Shown piece after piece: positions 22,629-33,519 of a stretch of 64,000 nt of DNA. Origin of the DNA: Sipunculus nudus (Eukaryota; Annelida; Sipuncula; Golfingiida; Sipunculidae). The stretch is taken from assembly GCA_026874595.1 (NCBI GenBank), contig CM049318.1:57147750-57211749 (forward strand), read 5' to 3'. Below the pieces are notes generated by a model. It searched no databases and was not told the origin of the DNA. It worked only from the letters and a program-made list of their open reading frames with translations. Position numbers and translations under genes: made by a program. How positions within the stretch are numbered: the stretch's first letter is position 1; every line of letters begins with the position of its first letter.

Positions 22629-22928
22629 CTGAAAATAGCAATGCAAATATTATATGACTTGACAACGGTGAGAAAAATGACAAGGTATTTGAAAAAACAC
22701 GATTTTAACCCAGGTAAGCGCCGGGTCTGTCACAGGTAGGCGACAGGTCGCAAGAGACACGTGATCGTTAGGAATGACTGCGACTACTTAGCATAAAAAG
22801 AGATGAGGTCACAAAAGTATAAGACACTGGCGTCAATTTAAATTCAACTAAAGATCGGTAATGGACACATTTTTTAATGAGCCTACGAATATTGAAAAAT
22901 CACATTTTCAGTTATTTATTTGTAAATA

Positions 22929-22952
22929 CATGTATATATATATATATATATT
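22929..22952. repeat. (TA)n microsatellite
   Basis: Short alternating TA run. Confidence 0.85.
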
Positions 22953-23476
22953 ACCAGAAAATCATTCAGCATATCATGCTGTTTTTATATGGGTTACACT
23001 TAGAGCCTTGTTCAAAGAGTATATGGATGGACAATGAGAAGAAATAACGATTAAAATGTGTGACCCTAAAAGGAAATAGTAGTAATTTCCAAGGAATACA
23101 ATGACCCATTTACAGTTTCTATATGCAGAACATGGAATTACATATAACACTTTCGTGTTCTTCAGTAAATCACCATTATTTATGTATAATCAGCCTGATA
23201 ATATAATATATGAGTGAACCAGTATAGAGACATAGCACATAATTTTTACATGTCAACCATGGAACATTGTTTCTGCAAGATCAAACGTAGAATTTTACAC
23301 ATGAAAAGGTATGTAAACAAAAAAAAAAAAAAAAAAGAATGTTACTTGACGCCACAGAAAATAACATGTGTGCATGTGTGTGTGTGTGCATCAAACCGTG
23401 AATTTTTCCCTGACGCTATGGAAAGAAAAAAAAACTGACTCAATAAGATAAAAATAAAAAGGTTTACGTAAATAGA

Positions 23477-23480
<4 letters not shown>

Positions 23481-23522
<42 letters not shown>
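23481..23522. repeat. (TA)n microsatellite
   Basis: About 21 uninterrupted units, followed by an imperfect AT palindrome. Confidence 0.95.
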
Positions 23523-23528
<6 letters not shown>

Positions 23529-23750
23529 ATATATAAATAATTTAAATAATTTTTAGCTGACGTAATGTAAATATACTTTAAAATTATCAGAAGAGAATAT
23601 TGATTCCTAAACAATAGGTCAAATATAGGTCAACAAGATTTAGAAAATGAATTCTTCTATGACGGCATGGTAGGCAATATCAAAATAATCAAAGGATGTT
23701 AAAATGACATCGAACGGTTTTTTGATAAGAGGAAACATAGAATTTATTAC

Positions 23751-23873
23751 CGGATTCCATGGAAAGCCACAGCAACAAGACCATGTACGTTTCCATCTCT
23801 GTCTGTTGGTATTGTTGTCAGGACAAGTAGATGATCCAGTCGTTAATCTCGGAGTCTTCAGCCAAGCCAGCAA
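23751..23873 (-). pseudogene. degenerate EGF-like exon candidate
   Basis: Acceptor CTGTTTTCAG before 23,873 and donor CCG|GTAATAAA after 23,751, 123 nt. In phase 1 it reads AGLAEDSEINDWIIYLS and then stops. In the other frame the second half reads STCPDNNTNR..TWSCCCGFPW, which resembles the C3..C4-x-C5 part of the family EGF exon. The two halves in different frames suggest a decayed exon of the same gene. It may equally be chance. Confidence 0.3.
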
Positions 23874-23999
23874 CTGAAAACAGGGGTGAATGCAGGATCT
23901 AAGGGGAAAAAGGGGGGGGGGGATTCAAAACATTGGCACATTGGCCTTGCCAATGAATATGAGGAGAATATGAGGGCAACAGTCTGATGAAGTACTCAC

Positions 24000-24053
24000 G
24001 GAAGCACCTTTTCCGAAATAAGGCAATCGCTCAAAATCTTCGGGACGAGCATC
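24000..24053 (-). other. possible 54-nt exon
   Basis: Bounded by an AG at 24,055-24,054 and a strong donor (TTCC|GTGAGT). It is open in the frame DARPEDFERLPYFGKGAS and also in the frame beginning ATG at 24,052. It lies just upstream of the family exons, but its phase does not fit the phase 1 pattern and the acceptor tract is weak. Confidence 0.22.
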
Positions 24054-24339
24054 CTCCCTTTATATGACAAACAGAATAAAATCCCTCAACTTCATGAATT
24101 TTATAATTTCTTTAATCCCACCACATATTAAAAATATCTTTTCATCATTCAAATCTGATTTTGTTCCATTTCCAGTGCTAAATTATTTATTATTTACATT
24201 CGACTAAGTTTTCAGAAACATGGCCTTTTATTTATTTTTTTATGACACAAGATCCTATACTATCTCAATATATGAACTGAAAGCTATACTTGAGGAAATA
24301 TGAAGCCGTTTTAAACTAAATGATATAATTATCTTGAAA

Positions 24340-24575
24340 TTTAAAAATTAGAGCACCCCCCCCCCCCCCCCCGAAACCAGGCCATTGCTTTTACACAGAA
24401 AATCAAGTGTGCCAGTTGTGTTGGTATATAATTTATACATAACTTTGTAATATACAAAAGGGGAGATGAAAACCCGCTGTTGGTGTTGGTATTAGGCGTA
24501 CATGTCAGACTTTCCGAATATTTAGATCGGAAAGAGTTTGTGTGCACCCACCCCCCGCCCCCGTTAAACCCGACC
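24340..24575. repeat. C17 tract and C-rich second tract 200 bp apart
   Basis: C17 at 24,356-24,372 and CCACCCCCCGCCCCCG near 24,547-24,563 bracket about 190 bp without coding potential. Similar C/G runs edge transposon termini at 6,991 and 9,332, so this may be another small element. Confidence 0.35.
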
Positions 24576-24923
24576 CTGAAAAATTGTCAATCAAACTGAT
24601 CAGATTGACAAAGAGCATATATTCCCATAAATAAGAACAAATACTAATTATTATAATCATTTAAACAATAATTATATTTATATATTTACCAACTGTTTTT
24701 ATCTTAGTTTTTTTTATTTTATATGGATGGAACTTTCCAGCTATTTGAATGCAATTTTGATCATATATTTTTCAAATTAAGGTATGGAAACCAAAATGGC
24801 GCTTGAAGTGAGTTTTGCGTTCCAAAACTTATTTGATGCCTGGGCTCCTTGCCTGACGAATATAACTATCAATCACCACGGCTCCTAGATACTCCCTGCC
24901 ATACTTCTAATGTCAACTTCAGC

Positions 24924-24926
<3 letters not shown>

Positions 24927-24985
<59 letters not shown>
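24927..24985. repeat. (TA)n microsatellite
   Basis: About 29 uninterrupted units. Confidence 0.95.
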
Positions 24986-24988
<3 letters not shown>

Positions 24989-25639
24989 CTGTGTATCAAT
25001 TTTTTGTGTTTCATTGATCAAATGGTATGCTTTTTTTTAGGTTTGCTGTCACTGAGGCCTAATTGCCTTTGCTCCGTTTAAGGACCGTGCCCCTGATATT
25101 TCTTTTGAATCTCTAAGCTTGATAAAACCATATAGCCATTTTTTAACCCATATTAACATCCAACATTGACCATCCTGTCACCTACCTTCGATGAAACTAA
25201 AAAAATCGATGTTCAATCGAATCTGAGCTAAATATATATATGAGATATATTGTAGAGCAGGTGGGAGATTTCTTTTTTTTTTATTTTACGGGTTGCTTGA
25301 AAGAAACAGAAATTTGATACAACTCTTGAAATGCGACACACAATGTTTTTAAATTTATTATTTTTTTACAACCTGAATGAAAAATAAGTTATTATCTATA
25401 TACGGATTATGATATTTTTTTCAGAGACTAACGCATTATTGATGTTATTATTGATTTATAATATGATAATATTAACTCTAACAGTTGGCGGTGTTGCCAT
25501 TCAATCGTTGTCAATTAATCCTCTGTAGCCAAGCCTCTGAATATCAGTTTTCCGTTCTTGTAGTACTGGTAGTACAATCAATTACAAAATGTAAATGAAA
25601 CTGAACACCTGTCATGTTACTTCTCTAGAAAAGACCATA

Positions 25640-28600
25640 ACTGGATAACCTGAATGAAAACTCAAGCCGGCTCACTTTGAATGTCAGAGGATTATGTAAA
25701 AAGAGAAAATCAATATATAGATGGCTGCACCAGCAAAAACTGATATTTCATTTTTAGAGGAAACTAATGGGCCACTGAAACATGAAAATCGATGTTAACA
25801 TGAATTGGGCGGTAATGTTTATTGTTGTCATGGTTTATACGAAGGAGAGGAGTGCCAACTCTGATTAAAAATACTTTAGATTTCAAAAGTAGTCATGAGA
25901 TATATATCCAAAACAAAGTTATCATATTAAAAGCAGATATTGAATGGGCAAATTATATTTTAATTAATGTTTATACTCCGAATGTTGCCAGGGGGCTTTA
26001 GATTTTTTCTCTCATAGACGAATTCATTACGTGGTGTAAGGACCTGATTGGAAAGAAATTAGAATTATAGAAAAAAGTGATTGGTAGATATATAATTCAA
26101 AAAGCCTTGTTCAGGGCCATGGTTTTCTATTGATAAATATGTACGCACATAGCCAGAACAAGTTTGTTTTTAACCAGCATATATGGGATAAAATTTTAGC
26201 ATTTTATGCAAATTTACCTGTAAAACTGACTACAGATATAATGTTAATGTTTGAATTAATTTACTTCTTTAGGACAAGGAACCCTTGCATAAAAAAATTC
26301 CTTTGCGGCGAACACTTGATAAAATTGTCTAAGAGACCGAACTCAAAGCCCATGTTAAAAATATAAAGATTTTCCCTGCTATACCGACAGATCATTTACC
26401 CGTTTTGTGCCATTTGAAATCGATACCAGTACGAGGATATGATCCTTTATATCATTAACGAAAACATCTCTGTATATAAGAACATTTAAGGAATCCGTAT
26501 ATTGTTTGGGAAATAAAGATAGGAATTATATCGGGGCAAAAAAATAGTGGGAATATCTAAGGTTAAAAAACGAGTATTACCTACTAAATTGTCTGAAGGA
26601 ATGAGGAAGAAAGAGAGGGAGGAACTGTTAAAACTTGAAAAGAGCTGTTGTATACAGATATAAATATATCAAGGAACACAAAATCAAGTCTAACAATATA
26701 TAATGGAATTTAAAAAGAAAATTTAAGAACAACTCAAAAACTTAACCGCAGGACAGATAGTAAAATCAGGTGTTGAATGGTTTGAAGATGGATAACGAAA
26801 TACTAAGTTTTCTATTAGTATAGCAGGGAAAACTACTGTTAAGAAATTTAATCGGATAAAGAGTTAACAAGCTCCAAAAAATTATGGAGGAAATAAGATT
26901 ATTTTTTATGTGTCTTAAAAGTATTTCAGTGAGAGGGAATGTTCTGATTTTCTTTCTAATGTCAATGTTCCCAGTTTGTCTGAAAAGGATATTCTAAGCT
27001 GCGATGGAACAGTCACAAAAACTTATATATTGATGGCAATAAAAGATATGAAAAAACCCAAAAAAACGGGAACGACGGTCTGCCAATGGAATTTTACGTA
27101 AACTTTTTTAATCTTTTTTTGTTAAATTGTCTTAATGAGTGCTTAAGGGATGGAGTTTTGACTTCAAGTCAAAAGCAAGCCGTTATAAATGTGATAGAGA
27201 AACAAGACGAGGACAATAAACATGTGTTATCTTGGCGGCCAAATAGTTGATTAAATATTGATATCAAGATATTAAGTAAAGTATTAGTTAAACGAATACA
27301 TACAGTTCTTCCAAAACTAATTCATGAAGATCATAGCGCATTTATAAATTGCAGGAGAATATCTGACACTAATCCTCTTATTCCTGATATTTTAGAATAC
27401 TGTAAATTACAAAGTGAAAAAGCTTTTTCTTTTGCGGTGGTCTTCGCAGCGGCCTTTGAATCCATAGATAATAATTTTCTTTTCGCTACACTAGACAGAT
27501 TTGTCTTTGGGCATTATGTTTTGACCTTGGATCTTTTGTTATACTGTGATCTGGAAAGCTGTTAAATCAACAATAGATACATTACTGTCTATTTTAATTT
27601 AAAGGGGGAACCCGACAGGGGGAGCCGATGGCCCCACGTTTATTCCTGTTTGTCATTGCACTTTTTGCAATAATTGTTCGCCATTCCAGTTCGGTTAGGG
27701 GCATAGATATCAACGGCTATGAGATTAAGCATTGTCAGTTTGATTTCGACACAACATATTTCCTTAAAGATGTTAGGTCTATGCAGGCACTTACGGGTAT
27801 ATTTGATAAAATTGGGAAAGTCTCATCAGTACAGATAAATTTATGATAAATGCCAAAGCTGCCTACATAGGATAAAACGAAGCACAAACAATTTGCACCA
27901 AATATATTAAATGGGATGATTTTAATTTTCCGATTCACTTAAATTTGAGTGTCTTTACGACAAAATGAAACGACAATTAGCATGTGTAACATAAGATTTT
28001 TAACGATATATTATTTGTCGTTAATATTATTGAACCATCGAGAGAGTTTATTAAGCGAATAAAAAGTTTCATTGTTGATTTTATATGGTGCGGCAGATAG
28101 CCTAAAATAAAGTATGAAGTATTGATGAGTTAGAACAGAAAGTGGCGGCCTAGGATTGCCAGATATAGCTTAAATCATTGATAGTCAGGGAGTAATGTGG
28201 ATAGCCAGTTTAAGGAATTCATTAGAGACAAAGTATACCTTCATACTAAACTTCTATCTGAAAGGCATTGGTAGTTAAAGATATGCTGATACATGTATTG
28301 ATCTGTCTATTACTCGCAATTAGTTGCCTACCTTTTATTTTCACTGTTTGCAGTCATGGGCGTCATGTACAATGTGTAATCCTGAATCAATTGCTTATAT
28401 ATGCCTACAACATATGTGGAATAATAAATACATCAGGGTCGACAAAAGACCAATTTTAATACGTATATAGCCAATATATGTATAAAGTACGTCTTTCAGT
28501 TGTTTAAGAAAAACGGCAGAGTAAAAGATTTAAAAGGTTAAATGCCTACAGATTCTCACATGTAAAAACCAACGTTTTTACCAAGGTTTTTACAGAAGGC

Positions 28601-29250
28601 GATACCCCAGAGATGGCATAAAGAAATATTTTCAAAAAATTTACCAGATGAAAGAGAAGCCTATTAACTGAAGACTAACATGTAATGATAGAGAAACGAA
28701 AATTTAAGACTGTTTATTAGATGTAATTTATAAGCAGCTGTATGATTCAATTTGTTAAGAAAGTTTACAGAATTTGTTAGGTGACCATTTTGAATAGGGA
28801 GGATGCAGTTAGTCATGTTTACTATCCGACCTAAGACATATATCTGAGGCAATTTCAGTATGGGGTACTATTTTATATTTTATCGGTGAATGAAAAACAT
28901 TACAACTAGCGAATAACTGATAGTAAAGATGTTCATATTGTTTGATTAAAATGAGTCAGTAGTACGTATATTCTGCTAGTGTCATGTAAGTAAAGCTTTT
29001 TATAACCATCATAAGTTAATTAAAAAGCTGTAATTAATATGGCATGGTTGAGTCCTGCTTAAATTTATATAGGATGTGATATGAGGTCCCCCTGGCAAAT
29101 TCATTGTAGATGCTTTATTGTTGATTTTTAAGTTTGTTCTGTTTTCCTATCGTGGTAAGAAAACTCCGCCGTCGATCGATGTATTTATGAAAATGGAATA
29201 AGGTTAGAAAGATTAGAACGTATTGTTGCCAAAAAATAGTAAACCAGAAG
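25640..29250 (+). mobile_element. decayed LINE (EN + RT), plus strand
   Basis: A non-LTR retrotransposon with many stops and frameshifts. In order: an endonuclease start (LNVRGLCKKRKSIYRWLHQQK at about 25,675, then stops), a central region with NKRYEKTQKNGNDGLPMEFY (about 27,040), the RT segment SQKQAVINVIEKQDEDNKH (about 27,165-27,225), NIDIKILSKVLVKRIHTVLP, the GGTRQGEPMAPRLFLFVIAL block at about 27,605-27,660, and RGIDINGYEIKHCQFDFDTTY at about 27,700-27,760. The catalytic FADD box is mutated to FDFD. Downstream, KAIPQRWHKEIF and PPSIDVFMKM remain. The tandem duplication starts inside it at 27,879. The tail region to about 30,360 is uncertain. Confidence 0.8.
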
Positions 29251-29282
29251 GGAAACATATACTATTATCTTTTCATTGACTT

Positions 29283-29312
29283 TATATTATTGACTTTATA
29301 TTATGATCAGCA
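29283..29312 (+). other. deletion scar in unit A
   Basis: Unit A reads TTGACTTTATATTATTGACT..., a 14-bp direct repeat, then joins sequence that in unit B lies 348 bp further on (42,783). Templated filler of this kind is common at end-joined deletions. Unit B therefore probably has the older arrangement. Confidence 0.6.
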
Positions 29313-30363
29313 GTGCATAGATGAAAGGGCGTCAGTTTTCTGTTACTTTCCTGTGATTCCAGACGGTTGTAAAAAATGTATGTGTAGCTCTTTTAAATGT
29401 TGATAAAGTTGTGCCACAAAAATAAAATATTGAAATTATAATGACAATTTTGACTGGAGAAAAAATCCATTGATACCTTTCAAAATATGTCATGACACAC
29501 AATCTAAATGTTTTCAGTATAAGCCCTTACTAAATAACCTGTTAATATTTATTGGTTGATGATATGGGGGTTGACAGTTAACATCTGTGTACTTTAAAAA
29601 AAAATATTAAAAGAGTTTAACACCTTTACTGATCAATTGAAAAATTACAAGAAATTTGGCAACATGCAAGTACAAAAGAGTATATTTAAGGTTTTCTGAA
29701 AAATTACGTTTATGTGAAAATGATGTACTTATAGGTAACCTTATTTGACTGATACTAAAATCGATTATATTGTGAAAATATTATATCTATTCGAGCAGGA
29801 AAAAAAACAAATTCTAATGTCATTCACTGAACGGAATAACTATTTTGCATAGGATAAACATATTAAGTTTATTACAGATGTTATTATGAAGTTTCCATAA
29901 TAGATGGAGTGGTATTAATGTATAAAATAAAATCATTTAATATATTGCGAACAGTAAATGGACTGAGTCTCTGTATATGAAATGTAAATTTTCTCTACAT
30001 TTGAACTGATATTTTTTTCTTCTTCTTTTCAATGAAGTTTGTTTACCCATAATTATTCTAGGAATGTTTACCTTTATATATTTTATTAAATAAATATATT
30101 GAATCAAACATTCAGCTGCAATATTCATATATGTGTTGTGACCGTCAGAGAAGTATAAAGATTATATAAAAATAGCATATTACCCTTTCTTGATGTTGGA
30201 CAAGACAACGAGACTTCGGTCGGGCTTGTGCATAACATGTTTTCCATGCGTACTTCGCGACATAAAATCATATTCCCTAGACTTATTGAGGAAATTTGGA
30301 AAAGAACCCCTTAAGACTTTGCATAACAAGAGAGTAAACATTTGTAACTTGTTTCCGTTTTAG

Positions 30364-30364
<1 letters not shown>
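29313..30364. other. unit A non-coding stretch
   Basis: Contains fragmentary frames only, equivalent to 42,785-43,852 in unit B. A plus-strand frame at about 30,190-30,362 (LDKTTRLRSGLCITCFPC..) is open in both units to a TAG before the (TA)n tract but is not recognised. Insertions of 10-15 bp between units change its end, arguing against constraint. Confidence 0.4.

Positions 30365-30402
<38 letters not shown>
30365..30402. repeat. (TA)n microsatellite, unit A
   Basis: Equivalent to 43,853-43,899 in unit B, which is longer and interrupted by TG. Confidence 0.95.
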
Positions 30403-30405
<3 letters not shown>

Positions 30406-30639
30406 CATTAGAATGGACTATAATTACGTCATTGTAATGTCAGGTCAAGCTTGTTTACCGTGTGGCAAGTTAATCGTGTAAAATTTAGACTGTTTTTCCT
30501 CAACTGAACCCCATGCCAGATATAACAGTGTTCCCGATTGGACAAAATGTGTTGTTAACTATTCTAGTTTGGTACCTATAGATCCCTTCCCAAAAGAGGA
30601 CCGATCTGGAACAGTAAACATATGAATTTTAAAGTTATT

Positions 30640-31430
30640 GAGTCCTCCAATTATGATTTGAGGATAATTCCACCAGATGAATGTCTTCAGATGTTTTTGC
30701 TATATGGGGATAGGTCTCAGTGACCTATAACCTTTATTTTGGTTTCGACAGAGGACTTATCTATACATATCAGCATGTTACAATTTGTGCCCTGTTCATG
30801 AAATAGGCCTTCAAAGTTTTTGCTCCATAACTCCCGCAATACAGTTCAAAGTGACTTACTGATTGGATTGCAAGGAGAACCTTTATATGGGTCAATTCGT
30901 ATACCCAACCAGTATAGGTCACGGTGACCTATAACCTATATTTTTGTTTCCACAGAGCACCGATCGAGACCTGTCAGCGTGTTTTAACTTCCTCCATCTT
31001 GGAGTTACGACTTCTGCCCCTGTTAATTTTATTGATGGGATATAATTTTTTGGCTCCATTGGTCAGAAAATATAAATAACATTGACCTATGTTTTTGGTT
31101 TCCATATAGGAGGTGGACTATATAGATAAGATATTATGTGAGGTTTTAAAATCCTGACTCTTTCAGTTATGATTTGTGCCCTGCTAAAAGACGTACGGAT
31201 GGATGCTGATGTTTCGCTGCATACCCCGGAGACTATAGGTAATATTTACCTATCGTTTGGCTTCCTCATAGAATCTCTCAGAGCCTGTCAGCGTGTAGAA
31301 ATTTAACTTCCTCGGTCTTACGGATTAGATTTGTACTCTGTCAGCGGACGAAAAGGACGTACGGATGGACCCGACGAGTGACAGAGAATGATCAGGTAAC
31401 TTTCAGTTAGCTCAGCTAAAGAGCTTTGAG
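30640..31430. repeat. degenerate tandem repeat (about 150-200 bp), unit A
   Basis: Recurring GACCTATAACCT.TATTTT.GTTTC.ACAGAG (about 30,722 and 30,915), GACCTATGTTTTTGGTTTCC (about 31,084) and TTACCTATCGTTTGGCTTCC (about 31,249), each followed by a CTGTCAGCGTGT or TTATGATTTGTGCCCTG segment. The last unit ends GCGGACGAAAAGGACGTACGGATGG...TTAGCTCAGCTAAAG. The GATTTGTGCCCTG core links it to the alpha satellite at 13-17 kb. The unit B copy is at 44,130-44,940. Confidence 0.65.
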
Positions 31431-31455
31431 AGGTTGACAGATAGATATTTTTTGG

Positions 31456-31460
<5 letters not shown>

Positions 31461-31490
<30 letters not shown>
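31461..31490. repeat. (TA)n microsatellite, unit A
   Basis: 15 units, against an interrupted tract of about 55 bp at the same place in unit B (44,960-45,014). Confidence 0.95.
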
Positions 31491-31493
<3 letters not shown>

Positions 31494-32804
31494 CATTATA
31501 ATGGATATCTCACTGGTGTGAGCTGCGAGCTTCTCTCATGGTACCTTTTCTCATGCTACCAACTTTGCTTAATAATTCAGGGCAAACAGTCCTTGAGATA
31601 TTATGTGTTAAAGGAATTCGCAATGGCTCTTGGGTGACCATAATTTCGAATTGGTAAAACATTTAACATGGCACATTATGTTAATTGAAACGATCCTCAT
31701 AAACCTTTTTGCAGACGGCATGACGGACGAAAAGACAGAGGAAACCTTCCCTAATTTGTAACAGAAGAATAACCATAACATATGGCATAATGAACACAAC
31801 ATATGGCAGCATCTTGGTTTCTTCCTGGTTGATAATGGCACTCGCTTTTACATTGATTTATTATTCATAGTTACCAGGGAATTGACATTTCGGAATGGCA
31901 TCTCAAATTCAAAGTGTTCAAAATAAAACTACGTTGACTGCATGGATTGTCATATATTTTTCAGGCTGTTGCATCAGCTCTCATATCTAACCTATTTCAT
32001 CATTGCAAAAATGTCCCAACCATGTTCCTTCAATTTGCCAAATACATATTACACTAACTACGTCACCCAGTTGAATTTTCAAAGTAACTTATATTCGTCT
32101 TGCTTCTAGCACGAGCACATTTCTGCATAGATTTATACATTAGTGATGTAGTCGGGCCACACCATTCAAGTCAGGAACCAGGTCCAAGCCACGTGAATCA
32201 AAGTCCGAGTCCATGAGATTCAAGTCAAAATCCCACTGACTAAAATACTAAAATGATTGAAGATGTGACAAGATTCACCCTTTTGTAGATTCCAGCCATT
32301 TATCGCACAAATCAAATAATTAACGCATATTTTTTAGGGGGATCAACATTAGAACTAACCAGTAATATGCCTTCGAAGGAATGCAGGCCTTCGCCATGTA
32401 GGGTGGTCTCGTTTGTGGTCTCTATTGCATTCATTTATTCGAACAAAATTTCGTGGTTTATTCTTGCAGAAGTGACAACATTTATGAATATTCCTTAATG
32501 ACTTTCCTGTATTCGGAAAATGTGCAAAATCAAAACATTAAAATCTTAATCTTCATTGGCACATTCCCAAATTGATCCGAACATTTAATGAGATTCCGTC
32601 CGAGTTTGCGTGAATTGTGCCGTGAATTAACACACAAACACACATGAACGTGGCGGGGGCAAGGAAGAAGTTCCCTACTACACATTTCAAACGGCAATTG
32701 CGTCCGTGGTGCCTCTTACTTAATATCTATTCCATTGAAACCATTGATTATCATATTAACCTCACTATAAATATAGAAAGTGCTTTACTTACATATAAAA
32801 ATTA
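31491..32804. other. unit A non-coding stretch with LINE empty site
   Basis: No supported gene. The stretch 31,608-31,841 is identical over 234 bp to 45,133-45,366 but shows no coding signs. CCATTGAAACCATT at 32,732-32,745 is the unoccupied target of the LINE inserted in unit B. Confidence 0.6.
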
Positions 32805-33240
32805 TTATGCTTGGGGACTTTAATATAGATGTCCCTAATACCAGTTGTCATAACCTAATTAATTATATGTGCAATCTACTTGACCTAAGTCAGCTGATAA
32901 CCAGAGGTAAATGTGTAACATCATCATCTGGAACACCATTTACTTAATATTTACATCACTTCCAAAGTTTCATGTAAATTCAGGAATATATAACTTAACA
33001 CTCAGTGATCACTTTCCGATATATATACACATTAAGTGTCCTGAACGAATGCATGTCCATTCAGAACTCAGAAGCTGATATTATGGGAAATTTCACCTTA
33101 CGTGTTTCATCAAAGGTTTAAATGTTACACAGGTAAATATTATATATGCAATACACGAAGCTCTAACATTAGAAATTAACGGAAGCGTATGTTCACTGTT
33201 GCGTAAGTCACGCGTGAAAAATAGGAGACGATTCCACAAA
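32805..33240 (+). mobile_element. LINE endonuclease fragment, unit A
   Basis: Translates as MLGDFNIDVPNTSCHNLINY..LLDLSQLITRG and, after a stop and frame change, NLTLSDHFPIYIHIKC. GDFN and SDH are catalytic motifs of the exonuclease/endonuclease/phosphatase fold found in LINE ORF2 (family knowledge). It is followed by KSRVKNRRRFHKMISP. Only this part of the element remains. The same fragment is in unit B at 48,155-48,605. Confidence 0.7.
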
Positions 33241-33519
33241 ATGATATCCCCTTAATACTATGAAATATTGAGATTATATATGATCCTCCTATCCTGCGGG
33301 GATCTTCTCAAGCTCTCCCTAAGAATGTTTTTATTTTTTTCCGACTCAGATTATTGATTGCGTTTGACAGTCATTCGTCATCACTGTTTTTAAGTCAATA
33401 ATTAATTTATTATTTTAATTCAACAATTAACAATTTGATGACGAAAAATACAATGCACATGATTGTACAGGACCCCCTAAAATACTTAATAATATAAGGT
33501 CATTTTAAAGACTATTAAA

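Noticed and set aside
23214-23438. 74-codon plus-strand frame with a KKKKKK run
   Set aside because: Held open by a poly(A) tract and a TG repeat. No splice or domain support.
31608-31841. 77-codon minus-strand frame, identical in both units
   Set aside because: Identity follows from the duplication. There is no start context, splice or domain support.
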